Of a DNA stretch of 64,000 bases, positions 1-10,550 are shown piece by piece. Under the pieces are notes generated by a model. That model was not told where the DNA came from. It did no database searches and saw nothing but the letters and a program-made list of their open reading frames with translations. The stretch is from Syngnathus acus. Taxonomy: Eukaryota > Chordata > Actinopteri > Syngnathiformes > Syngnathidae. The stretch is taken from NCBI RefSeq assembly GCF_901709675.1, contig NC_051101.1:13971416-14035415 (forward strand), written 5' to 3'. Within the stretch, counting starts at the first letter, position 1, and every line of letters begins with the position of its first letter. The translations under genes were made by a program, and so were the position numbers.

Positions 1-1490
1 TTACTGCTTTAATTGGCCTAAAGGTTTTTGCAGAATATGAACGCTCATCCTGAAAAAGAGCTTTGCAAAAGTGCAAACTTGTCAATAGTGCTTCTAATCA
101 CCAGGCCACCACAGAGTCTATTTTGTTGGCATCTCGGCGCCCTGACGACATTGGCCAGCCAATCAATGACGCAAAAGGTCACGACGGCCGACCAGAGGCC
201 AAGCGTCCGACGGGCCGAACGTCCGCGGCCGAGTGCGTAAAGCTGCTCGCCGTGCAATAAAGTTGATTTAGCACAGTGGTGCTACCTGCCCAGCTGACGC
301 TCTTTTGCTTTATTTTTTTTTTTTTACGTTGCCTATTTGATTAATAATGGGCCGAGAGGGATTTATTGTACGTGGTACATTTGCCTCAGCGATTTAATAA
401 TGGTGTAGGAGGAACGCAATTCATCAGATGGGCTTGGTCCACATGTGCCCGCTTTGCTAAAAAAGTGTAAAATTAATGACTGTGAATGTGCGCGCTTGTT
501 TGTTAGCTAGCGTGTGGTCGGGAGCCGCACCCGGCGACAAAAAGCTTCGGGAATGGTCGAGCACAGGCAAACTGGACGAAGCGTGTTTTCTTGCATGTAC
601 GCAAAATGTTTTTTAAGATATTTGAACGTGAATATTAACGGCAATCTCATTTAAGAGGAGAGAGGCACAGCATGCAGGAACAGGTACGGACCGCTCCAAT
701 CATCGCCTTCCAGCGAGCCTTGGCACCGGTGGAAAAATAATGATGCGCTGTCCTGTTGGCACATTTATCAGCATGTTTTACAACAGGCGCCGGCTGGAAG
801 TAATTAAACTCTGCCATCACTACAATCAGCCCCGCCCCGCCCCGCCCCCCCATGCTTAATAGACACCCAACCAGACATTGGAGGCCTGCCCGGTAATTGT
901 AGCTACGAGAGCGCTTGATCACAGACACGTGGGCTTTGCAAACAAACACAGCGCGGCTCGACCTCTGGCGATCAACATGCTCAGCATAGCTGGAAAGATG
1001 AGGACACCTAAGGAGGAGCTATGGGAGGCTGCCGGCCCGGAGCGTTCAATAAACGGATAAATAGCTCGCACGCTTAATCTGCCCACTTATAAGATTTCCG
1101 TTATAATCTAATAAAGGCACAAATTGATCTTCTCGGGGGAGCAGGAAATCCGAGAGCAATACGCGATCCATAATGTTAGCGGGAGTCTCCGCGCCACCCG
1201 CTTTGGACAAACCACACCAAATGAGTCCGTCCCGCTCTCAGCTCGTCCGTCATTCCCGAAAACAATTATCGAGGCTTTTCTCAAGGATATGTCGGCGATT
1301 AAGACGCCCAATGGACAATTTGCATGGGCGGCGCTACTTTCTTAACCATACCTGCGCCATTTAGTCTCACTTACAGCTCTAATGGTGCGATTACCCTTCA
1401 CCGCCGGTCGGCCGGCCGGCGCTAATAGTCCTCTCGGAGAACCTTTTGACGTTACGACTCCAAACCTCCATTTAGCTCCCGACGTCTGCA
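1..1490. other. Non-coding unique sequence, no gene seen
   Basis: No open frame here resembles a known protein and all frames are broken by stops. The sequence mixes GC-rich patches (around 175-240) with TAAT-containing AT-rich patches (around 330-420 and 1070-1110). There is a T run near 312-325 and a short C-rich patch near 831-850. No promoter or RNA gene is recognisable. Confidence 0.6.
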
Positions 1491-1512
1491 CCCCCCCCCC
1501 CCCCCCCCCCCC
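1491..1512. repeat. Poly(C) run, 22 nt
   Basis: An uninterrupted run of 22 C residues. It is one of many long G/C homopolymers in the window. The length is likely polymorphic and prone to sequencing error. Confidence 0.95.
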
Positions 1513-2501
1513 GGTTATCGATCCGGCAACCCCCAAATGCTAGCCTCCGAGTCCCTGACGCCGCAATCTTCCTCCCCCCTACTTATCCGGCCGGCTCCGT
1601 CCTTAACCGTGATCTCTCCGCCCAACTTAATCCCCTTGATAATCAAATGGGGCCCAGATTGGCACCAATTAGCCCGCCCGAGTGCCTGCGCCAGTTTCAC
1701 TGCGGTTAGCGGATAGCGGTTAGCGGCAGAGGTGGCGGCAAACACGCTGGTGCTATCCAGGGAGGCTGTAAACATCCATTAGCGGTTAACCGTCCTGACT
1801 TTTTTTTTTTCTTTCTCCTTTCCTTCCTTCTCCCCAAAGCTCTCTCATTAGCGCAGCCAGCCCTGACAGGTAAACAGCACTAATGGGAATGGACTATCAA
1901 TAAATGCCTGCTGTGTTAACAGGAAGTGCGAGCCGAGCGGTAGGGGCAGATAGAAAAATGGGATGTACAGTAAAGAGAGGACTGAGGTATGAAAGGAACA
2001 AGTGTAATGGAACCTCTGAGGTTGGTCTTGGTGGCCGACTTCCAAGTGGAAATATGGTCAGCCCTCATTAGGAATGAACTCAAAGAGCCTTTTTTTTTCC
2101 CAATCACGTTTGTATGATCGCAGCGGGATTCAACATTAAGATCAACCGTCTAATGAAATCAAATCTTTGATGCTGGCGTCATTGTCACATTCAACGGGTT
2201 GACTTTGAGTGCGTTGCGTGACGATTGCCAGCCGCGTTGCCTCCATTGGCGTTAATGCTTCTATTTGCGCTCACATGAAAAGAGGAAAGGGAACGAGAAC
2301 TGGAAGGCAAAAAAACAGACAGAGGCTAAATAAAAAGAGAGAGCGGGTAGGGAGATGATAGAGCGATGTTATTTATGTTTGGAGCAGGTTCACTCCGAGT
2401 TCACCTTTCCATGAGACGTCCCCGAGCGGTGACAACCGACACGAGTGCGGCGGCGTTGTCTGCCAACGCGGGGGTGCTGAGTATCTTCAACCATAAACCT
2501 G
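1513..2501. other. Non-coding sequence with short TTAGCGG repeats
   Basis: No gene seen. Positions about 1702-1727 carry three close copies of a TAGCGG-type motif (GGTTAGCGGATAGCGGTTAGCGG), too short to be an element. A T/C-rich tract lies at 1800-1835. The remainder is unique sequence with scattered TAAT cores. Confidence 0.55.
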
Positions 2502-2526
2502 CGTGTGTGTGTGTGTGTGTGCGTGC
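2502..2526. repeat. (GT)n microsatellite
   Basis: About 12 GT dinucleotides, followed directly by a G-rich patch. Typical vertebrate dinucleotide repeat. Confidence 0.9.
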
Positions 2527-3042
2527 GGGGGGGCATGCAAGGGGCTGAACTGAGGGTCAACCGCCAAGCGGGAACGTCTCGCTGAGGACAAAGGACGCAA
2601 GGGTGGGAACGCGAGTGAACGCTTCACGGGCCTGTGACCGGGCCTCCGGAGCACTAAATCAGAACTGCCTTTAAAAAAAAAAAACACATCACAAACACAC
2701 ATTCCAGAAGAAATCAATCAAATAATATCTCAAAAAGTACAGATGGGAAAAATGAACATGGTTGGCCCGGAGAGTTTTATGCAGTCCAGAATCAGACATC
2801 CGCCAGTCTAATTACGCCAGCTGACCTCTCGCAGGTCACCTGAGTAAAGCCCCCCCCCTAAAAAAAATCAATATTCATTCTTTAAGATCTGTCACCCGCT
2901 TTTGACACTATCGACCGCGGCCTGGGTCTACTCCCCCCCCCCCATGCATCCAACCACCCTCCTCATTCTGTAGCCAGCCATCAAATCAGCGTTTGAATAC
3001 ACTCCTCCCTAATTTGCCCGGTTACAAGTGAGCAGAACTTAC
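2527..3042. other. Non-coding sequence with C runs
   Basis: No gene seen. An A run lies at about 2672-2683, a C run at about 2850-2858 and an 11-C run at 2933-2943. The segment sits immediately downstream (minus-strand sense) of the exon candidate at 3043-3114. Confidence 0.5.
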
Positions 3043-3114
3043 CTTCACACTTGACGGGAACATTCCACAGGAGTCTTTCTTTCCCATAAGAGTTCGTCGT
3101 CGCTCCAATGGAAC
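3043..3114 (-). other. Candidate coding exon, 72 nt, splice-bounded
   Basis: On the minus strand a pyrimidine-rich acceptor (CATCTTTCTTTCCAG) opens a 72-nt segment that ends in GAAG followed by a near-consensus donor (GTAAGTTCTG). The length is a multiple of three, so skipping would keep frame. Two of three phases are open. The more protein-like one reads TNSYGKERLLWNVPVKCE near its end, with a W..P..C pattern vaguely like the end of a sushi/CCP module. I do not recognise the protein. No partner exon is certain in the window, and equally good splice pairs arise by chance at this scale. Synonymous-site conservation in another fish or spliced reads would settle it. Confidence 0.28.
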
Positions 3115-3158
3115 CTGGAAAGAAAGATGTTGCTGAACATGGCTCGGTTTCAGAATGT

Positions 3159-3219
3159 AAAATGGACTTTTTAATTGCATGTATGGAAATTGTTGGGGCT
3201 CTGGAGTGCCTGCCCCCAC
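3159..3219 (+). repeat. Dispersed repeat fragment, copy A
   Basis: About 60 bp that aligns to 32231-32290 with roughly 8-9 mismatches. It includes the identical blocks GACTTTTTAATTGC and CTCTGGAGTGCCTG. Both copies lie on the plus strand. It is probably a remnant of a medium-copy fish repeat; no coding capacity or terminal structure is visible. It lies 45 bp beyond the acceptor end of the exon candidate at 3043-3114. Confidence 0.7.
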
Positions 3220-3448
3220 CCATCAAACGTGAAATGACACAACCAACTGAAGCAAGCCAAGAGCGGCTGCAGCGAGTTTTGTTGGACGCGCATATTAGCT
3301 TTAGCGTTCGCTTCAAAATACATGAACGTTTGGGAAAGTTGCCTTGAGCGGACAAACTTGGATTTTCAAGTTACGAGATGTTGCTCGATGGAATTTTTGC
3401 CGTGCGTCGCAAAGCAAAGTTTGACTTGACTGAACTTCAGACACTCGG

Positions 3449-3462
3449 CCACTAGATGGCAG
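3449..3462 (+). promoter_or_regulatory. CTCF-like binding motif
   Basis: CCACTAGATGGCAG matches every position of the vertebrate CTCF core CCASYAGRKGGCRS. It is followed by CAGCAC, also common at such sites. Orientation is forward, convergent with the minus-strand match at 32379-32392. Occupancy cannot be known from sequence. Confidence 0.6.
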
Positions 3463-5675
3463 CAGCACTTGACACGATTACCCTCATCTGGCGTGTTTTG
3501 CGAATCTATTTGAAATACGACCAAATTTCTGTTGACCAAAAATGGATCCTAAGAAAATGAACGATTGAATGAAAAGTATGAAATGATGAAAATCGCCACG
3601 GGCGCACTCGGCAATGACTGCAGCCTCATCCTGTCCTCGCTGGCCCCGTGTGTTATTTTGGCGATAAGCAGCACGTGGCTAACGAACAAAGAGGTTGTTG
3701 AAGGTCGGCCTCTTAATTTAGGAACCTTCAATGAAGCAGGCTCTTCATGGCTAAACACACATCATTGGAATAATGCCAAGGACCCTTCTTGTTTTATCCC
3801 ACAAGGGCCTGGTGTTCTTTCCATCACCTTTATCGGAATTATGTTGATTATATCCAAAAATATATTTTTTCTTTAAAGGTGTTGGCATTGTGCGTCCGTC
3901 GTCTGCTGATGACAGGGAAACGCGCCGTAACACAATCAGAGATGCAAAGCGAGGTCGGCGGGGCGGAGGCGAATGGGGAGGGGAGGGGGGTCAGCCGAGA
4001 GGCAAGGCCAGCCAAGGTCAGGTTCATCTGCATGATTCGGCACGGCGTCACCCGACCTCTGGATTAGTGTACAAAGTGCGCCTTTCCCAAATTTGAACCA
4101 ATGATTGACATCTTGCTCATTACGCAAAACAAGCAAGCTCCATTCCGGCTCATGTTCTTGTGAGGTGAGGACATTCTTTCACCCCCACAGTCCTCCTCCT
4201 CCTCCTCCCCCTCTTCACTTCACGGGGCAGGGCGTATCTCCCTGCTCTCTCCTGCCCCCTCCTGGACGTATGTGCACACACTGACACCTGACTATTGTAA
4301 CATTAATGCTCAGTGTGTTGGGGGTGGGAAGAAAAAAAAAGAACCCTGATCCTAATCCCTAAGTGACTTTCATCAATCGTAATGACAAAACGCAGCCGTT
4401 AATCAGCAGGCCGGGTTCTACGAGGGTGCAGCATTTGGTGCCGGTCCAAAACGGCGAGCATTGGCAGGGGTCTTCGCTCTTAGTGAATGTGGTTCCCGCC
4501 GCCGCCGCCGCCTTTTCCCAACAGATGAATTGCTGGCTAATTCTCACGGCTGGTCTTTTTTGTGCGCCAGCATTTCCTGTTTGTCTGAGTGTCCGCTGCC
4601 ATTATACAGCCAATTCCAGTATAGCAGCTGGCAAGGGGACCCCCACAACTACTCCCCTGACCCCCCGCCCCCTTCCTTTCCAAACACAGTCCAACCACTA
4701 TGAATACTAATGCAGAAGCCAGCAGGGACCCGGTGGAGGAGCGCGAGGAAAAGGAAGCGAAACAGTCGAGTGTTTGGAAATGTAAGGCTGAGGTGTGTGG
4801 ATGGGGGGGACGGGCAGGGGGGGGGGGCAACTCCCCGTGAGATTTCATCAACCCTGCATACACGCGCTGTGCCCCCCGAATCGTCTCCTTTGCCCTTCCT
4901 TCACACTTAGCCATGCAGGCATCTTTTTTTCTTTTTGCAAGAGGTCTGGTGGAGGGAGGGGGAGGGGGTGGCCTCAACAGCAGAGGGGCCGGATGTCAAT
5001 CACCTCTTCAGGTGGGCTTGAGAGACATTACGGCAGCCGGCCGACATCAGGGGGAATTAAAAAATACACGGCCGGCAGGGAGAGTGGCGAGATGGTCCCG
5101 GATGGTGCAAGGTAGATTCTGTAATTGCCGCTACCCGCCACAAATGACTTGAAATAAGTCAATAAATCAGCATGCATCAACGACAACGCATGACTGAGCC
5201 CCGATTCACCCCCCCACCCAAAACAAATAGGGGGGGGGCTGGGAGGGGAGCAGGAGTCAAGGGAGGAGAAATCAATGGACGAGCTAAAAAGAAAAAAGGG
5301 GTGGGAACATGAACCATTTCAAAAAATGAAGGGGGGGGGGGTCGAGTACAAAAGCGCCCGAGGGTCGCCCGCCCGCCCCCCCCTCCACAATGCCCCGCGG
5401 CCCCCGATAGGCTTGAGTGACCACATGGAGTGTGAGGCGAGTGGCGAGACACTGGCAAAACTTGATAGCAAGGAGTCAAGAGGATAACACTTCCACTACA
5501 ACTGCTGGACAGAAATACATACTTTTAGTTTTCCCACCATCCTCCCCCCAATTCTACACCATTCAATCAGTAACGAGCAGGACCAAAGAATTACTAATAG
5601 TCTGCTTTTAATGTTTCAAGTGGTAAACCGGCACCAAGGTAAACAGGTCAATAGTATTGATCCCGATTTGCAGTC
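3463..5675. other. Non-coding sequence, GC-skewed, several G runs
   Basis: No gene seen. A polypyrimidine (TCC)n-like stretch lies at about 4190-4213. G-rich patches at 3960-3990, 4803-4829, 4945-4968 and 5330-5342 give long Gly/Pro-rich open frames that are low-complexity artefacts. AT-richer sequence follows from about 5480. Confidence 0.55.
4252..4265 (-). promoter_or_regulatory. Near-match CTCF-like motif
   Basis: The minus strand reads CCAGGAGGGGGCAG, one mismatch (fifth base) from the CTCF core. It faces the forward match at 3449-3462, about 800 bp away. Weaker than the exact matches. Confidence 0.35.
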
Positions 5676-5702
5676 ATACACACGCACACACACACACACA
5701 CA
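5676..5702. repeat. (CA)n microsatellite
   Basis: Slightly interrupted CA dinucleotide tract (one CG interruption). Confidence 0.9.
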
Positions 5703-6837
5703 GAAACATGGAATGTACTCAAAGTCTTCTGCTTTGCACTCCACAAGTTATACTGGAGCTAACAACATATACTCGTGCTAGGATTTGGAAGGAAATAATG
5801 ACAAATAATCAAAATAGGCCAATTCCTTTGACAAAAAACTATACAATGAATAAAAGGGTTGTTTTATCCTGTCATTTTTACAAGAAGAAAGATAAACGTC
5901 CAAAATGTTTTGTTGCCAAGTGACAGCCGACAAAGAGCCAGTTGCCAGCATTCGAAAGTCGTCAGTCTAATCTAAACACACAAATGTATTCAAATTTGCT
6001 TTTTTTGTAGGTCACTTCACATGTTAGCAAAACTAACAGAGGCTACGTATTGTACATAATTGACAGTATCATTGGTTTACTTTAGAACCTTTTTTGAGTC
6101 ATGTGAGTCATTTGTCTTTAGTTGATGTTTGTTGGCTTGCAAAATGGTTGGTATAAAGCACTTGGCCAGTCCTTTTGTTGATTGTGTTTCTAAAAATGTT
6201 TTTAAAAAAAACTTGGCCCACAATAACAGCACAAGGCCATAATAATCACAAAGTGCAATGGCACTAAGAAGAGCCTAGACCTCCAACATGGATTTTTGCG
6301 TCCTATTTGTATGTTGTATGAGTGCGATTGTGTTAACGGCTCATTAAAACCAAGCTAGTTGTGGCCCAAGAATTTTGTACGTCTCCCCACACTGGCTGAG
6401 CTCGTCATTTGAATACAGATTCCTATTGTCCTCCTTTTTTTTTTTTTTTGTCAATACAACTAAGCAGTGCTGAGGGGGAACCAGCGCGGTCAGCAACATT
6501 AGGAGGCTAATTAGCATTTTCTTGGTTCCTCCGCTAGGTTGATCTGTTCAAACAAGCCCGCGGGGGTGTCGGCTGTACTTACTGTAATTAAAGGGAAGAA
6601 AAAGGGAGCGACCAATGCTGGAGAGAATGCAGGCATGCCGTAAAGGTTCTCAGGACTCGTGGGCAGTTAGCGGCGAGGTTAGCGAGGTTGAGCTCTGTTT
6701 GTTTTTCGGCGCAAAGTGGCTAAAACTGAAGTATCTTTCTTTTGGATTTTTTTTTATCTTTTTTTAAACACCTAAGAGCAAAACAAAGTGCTGAAGCTGC
6801 ACATGCAGGCGCAGGGCGTTTCCCTTTGGGCAATGGG
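5703..6837. other. AT-rich non-coding sequence
   Basis: No gene seen. Stop codons are frequent in all frames. A T run lies at about 6437-6450 and T-rich tracts near 6745-6766. The minus strand near 6575-6605 has a good splice-acceptor-like pyrimidine tract ending in TTACAG, but no exon can be built on it. Confidence 0.5.
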
Positions 6838-6863
6838 TAGAAGAAGAAGAAGAAGAAGAGAAG
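6838..6863. repeat. (AAG)n trinucleotide repeat
   Basis: About eight AAG/AGA units. Purine-rich on the plus strand. Confidence 0.85.
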
Positions 6864-7216
6864 ATGTGATACAATGAGACTCATTACAGATTTCCTTGGT
6901 ATTTACTTCTTTTTTCACAAACTGCTGAGGAAGTAGAATAAGAGCCAAATAAGAGCTTTTGCAAGTTCTTTCCACTTCACTGCTCGATTTAAAATGACAG
7001 GCAACTTGCGTCGATGCTCGCCGAGGCGCGAATGACACCCGAGCGACGGGATGAGTGAGCAACACGTATGACAACATTTGTTAGCGGCAAATTAAGGGCT
7101 GTCAATTGCCGTTTAGACGAGCACTGACACGGCGGGAATGAGCGACTCGCTTGCGATGTGATTGACACCGAGTATCGAGTCGTCTTAACGACACCTGATG
7201 GTTTATCTTTTAACTC

Positions 7217-7382
7217 TTCAGTACTTATTTTCTTAGCTAGCCAGATAGCAATTAGCAAGGTTTCCTCTTAAGTTTGAATCTCTTTTCAATCTGTCAATCA
7301 TCCAAAACCTTTCAGTCCTTATTTCCTTAGCTAGCAAGATAGCGCAAGTTTTCCTCTTAAGCTTGAATCTCGTTTCAATTGG
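7217..7382 (+). repeat. Diverged tandem duplication, two copies, period about 94 bp
   Basis: Positions 7217-7292 and 7311-7382 align closely. Shared landmarks in the same order are TTCAGT, TTAGCTAGC, AGATAGC, TTTCCTCTTAAG, TTGAATCTC and TTTCAAT. A 3-4 bp gap follows AGATAGC in the second copy. This is a local duplication with moderate divergence. Confidence 0.8.
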
Positions 7383-8734
7383 TGTGTGCGGTTAAAGCGT
7401 CCTCCTCACTGCATGATCTACTACATGTACACTTCCAGCGCGCTTGCTCGACAAACACTATTTATGTCTACAACGTTTGCGGTGTGTTTTCTGTAAGGCG
7501 AGTATTGTCAGCTCACATGCATTATGCAGCGTGTGTAAATGGCGCACCCAACGCCACCGAAGAAGGCCTTGACATGTTGACAGAGTTTGTGTCGTAACAC
7601 ATATGACGCAGCATGCACTTGAAATATCGATGTGGATGGAAACGCCCTGAGGTGAAAGCACAGGCAAGGTAGCCGTCCTAGCGCCTCAAAAGGCCCCTTT
7701 TCTTCTGCCCTTCTCAATCCTGCCTAACTGCGAGAAAGCAAGCGGGACCGGAGAAAATGAGGCAGAAAAATAATTGGGAGGTGGGACGCCTGCGTTGTGC
7801 CGCTCCGGCCGTCCCGTTGTCCGTCCGGAGCGCTTGGGTGGCGTCGGCTCCCATTAGGGAGAGTGTCAGGGTAAAGTGGAACCGTCTCTATCAGTGACGC
7901 TCGCTTCCTCTGTCGTCTTTTCTTATTGTTTTGTCATTCGGTGACATTTGAACACTGTAATTGCTTCTGCGCTCCAAATCCGAAACAGCGCTGAATTCAA
8001 AATCCACATAGACATCTGAATGCTTAAGTAGGGATTCTGATGACAATCACGACATGAGGATTTTGGGGCGTGGTGGTTTTATGAAAAATCTTGGCAGTTG
8101 GGCAGATCCTTCCCGTTTCAGAGCCCGCCTGACGTGTTCGGCCTCGCAGGTGCTCGGCCGAGCAGCGATACCATGTCGCTGTCATGTCACGAGGCCATCT
8201 GAGCATCTCGTGCCGACTGGCAAGCGGGGACACGGCGAGGAACAAGGGGAGCGAGGCCGGGTGGGGAGGGGCGCCGGCGGGGGTTACCGCTGTAGCCGAC
8301 ACGCACATGGTGGGCTCGTGTGACAGGGACACTGGTCGGGCTGTCATCGCAAGCGCTACCATGCGATGGTGCGGGGCTGACAGGTCAGGGTGCTTTCATG
8401 TCGGACACAACCGGCCAGTCGGGGGACGAAGGGGGGGTACGCCGGGGTATTAGCTCCCAAAACGTCAGAATCGCTGAGCCATGTTGCGTTGGCTTTTTGT
8501 GCGGGCCTGACATGTTTTGACCTGCCCTAGCCCAGCGCGACTCAGGTCTGTAACCCTTTATTGATACACAAGTGTGTGTGTGTGTGTGGGGGGGGTAAAC
8601 GGCAATTCTCCCCATAGCACCCAAGGGTGGACTGTCTGCATATGGCCGTCAAGTACACGAAGAGCCTTGAGGCAATTTGAACTACATGACCCTCCATTTT
8701 ACCTGGCACTCGGCGCTGTCCTGCAGGAACCTTT
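7383..8734. other. Non-coding sequence
   Basis: No gene seen. The middle (about 7800-8460) is GC-rich with many CpGs. A short (GT)n tract lies at about 8571-8587, followed by a G run. Open frames in the GC-rich part are of low-complexity composition. Confidence 0.5.
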
Positions 8735-8820
8735 AGTCAAGTCAAGTCAAGTTTATTTGTATAGCCCGAAATCACAAGCAGTCTCAAAGGGCTTCACATA
8801 GACAAAAATTGACAATTATT
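8735..8820 (+). repeat. Short dispersed teleost-type repeat, copy 1
   Basis: Begins with an AAGTC pentamer run, then GTTTATTTGTATAGCCC, ATCACAAGCAGTCTCAAAGG and GCTTCACATAGAC, ending in GACAATTATT. A nearly identical copy lies inverted at 36166-36252 with the same two ends, so the unit appears to be about 86 bp with defined boundaries. The simple-sequence tail suggests a SINE- or LINE-tail-like retroposed origin. I recall similar sequences as common in fish genomes. Confidence 0.8.
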
Positions 8821-10510
8821 TAGACGGTCATCCGGCAGACCCTTAATGCGTGCCTCTCGCATAAGCAAGGGCCGCTTACCAGACCTCTGACCCGCTTTTC
8901 AGAATACATTGGCCGCCTAACGAGGACTCCCACGCAAAGTGTCTGGCGTGGTTTTGCCCTTGAGCCAGTCGCTGGTGAGCCATTTCAGGGGGCACCGCGA
9001 CTGCCTGGAACAATGACATTGAGAGGAGAGCCGCCACCCACCCCACCCCACCCTTCCCCTTGCCCTAAGTCTCGGTGGACTCGAGGTATCCATCCGGCCG
9101 CCCGCGCGCGCGCGCGCAAATAAATAATGCAGCGGACGGCTAATGCGCTGGGCCCTGACGCAGTGGCTGACGTTGCCTGCAGCTACCTTTGGGCTGGAAA
9201 ATAATTACCATGCAAAAGGAGGCGGTGTTGGTGTTTGGAGCTCCAGGGGGATGTATACAGTGTAATAGCCAAAATGGGGTGCCACAATGGAACTGCACTC
9301 CATGCGCGGACACCCCTCATCCTCCATCCCTATGGCTGTCACTCTCAGAGTCTCTCCTCCCTCCCTCCCTCCCTCCCGACCAGCCGGCCGGCGTAGTCCG
9401 AGGGGCCATTAGCAACACCGGGTCTGTGCTCGTGGTGTGATACGGCGTCACACTTGTCAGAGTTGATAAACAGCAAGGCATCATGGCAAACTTGTTCAAA
9501 TAGTTTGCAGAGAGGTTTACGGACGCCGCTCCCCGAGTTTGACGGTTCAATATTTCTGCACGAGCATTTGGGTTCCCGTCCGCCCTTGAGCGTGATGGGT
9601 GTTCCGATGAGGCCTTGGCATTGAAATTGGCCTGGCTGGCGCAAACATGAGGTGGGGGTGCGCTATGTTGACTAATCCAGTGCAGCCCGAGACGTGCTGA
9701 TCATGAATAGTGGCTAATCAATGGAGTGCTGTTTACACGGGCCTAACAGTGTTTGCTGAGACACATTTAAGCAGCCTGCCCGGCCGCCCGGCCAGCCGCT
9801 CTCAGCCATGGGCCAAGGTATGTCTTGTATTTCTCTCGGGCCTCATAATGACCAGAAAAAAGGTTCCTGTGACAACAAGGGTTATTCCAGCCAAAAATGG
9901 TTTTCTGGTGCTATTTTGAGAGATGTTTGCCAGAAATGAAGACAACATAATGTGTCACAGTTCTTGGGAATCATGGTTTGGTTTGGACTTGGCCACCTGA
10001 ACTGTCCTTGAACAAAGACTCACGACACCAAGCGAAAGCATCCGACTCACATTTCTGGTGCATTTTGAAGACACTCGCTAGCCAGACAAAAGTCTTGGTG
10101 TCCTTCACGGAACTTCTCCAAAAGTGAAACCAGGAATGGCAATAATATATGGCCGGTCTGTTCTCACATTTTGACCTCCCCCCATCATATCATGCCAAAT
10201 TTCCGAGAGGGGCGGGGGGGGGGGGGTGTTGAGTGCTACAGAGACCGGCGGGCATCATGGGATTGTGGCCTGTCGGTCACACTAGAGAAGTTCCCCTTTG
10301 AATCTCTCCGGAGCGACTCCGTGGAGTATCTTTGCTGCTTCGGCCTTTTCGCCCCCCCCCAAAAAAAAAATCCCCCACCCCTTTCCGCCCGGGCTGTTGC
10401 TTCCCTCTCTTCCCCGGTGACCTCCCTTACACATCCCTCTTGAAATCCGGGAAAGATATATCCCCCTCCTTATCTCGGTCTGGGGCTTTGCCGTCCAAAA
10501 ATTCAACACC
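8821..10510. other. Non-coding sequence with CCCT repeat
   Basis: No gene seen. A short alternating GC tract lies at about 9105-9117, a (CCCT)n tract at 9356-9377 and a 13-G run at 10214-10226. Proline- and serine-rich open frames here come from these tracts. Confidence 0.5.
9356..9377. repeat. (CCCT)n tetranucleotide repeat
   Basis: About five CCCT units on the plus strand. The same motif recurs at 13441-13515, 15842-15873, 18443-18463 and elsewhere. Confidence 0.85.
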
Positions 10511-10550
10511 GGGAGGGAGGGGAGGGGAAGGGAAGGGAAGGGAAGAGGGG
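10511..10550 (+). repeat. Pure polypurine G4/H-DNA-type tract
   Basis: Forty consecutive purines made of GGGA, GGGGA and GGGAA units. The first half has four G-tracts separated by single A residues (GGGAGGGAGGGGAGGGG), a strict G-quadruplex motif. The second half is a near-mirror GGGAA repeat capable of triplex formation. Confidence 0.85.
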
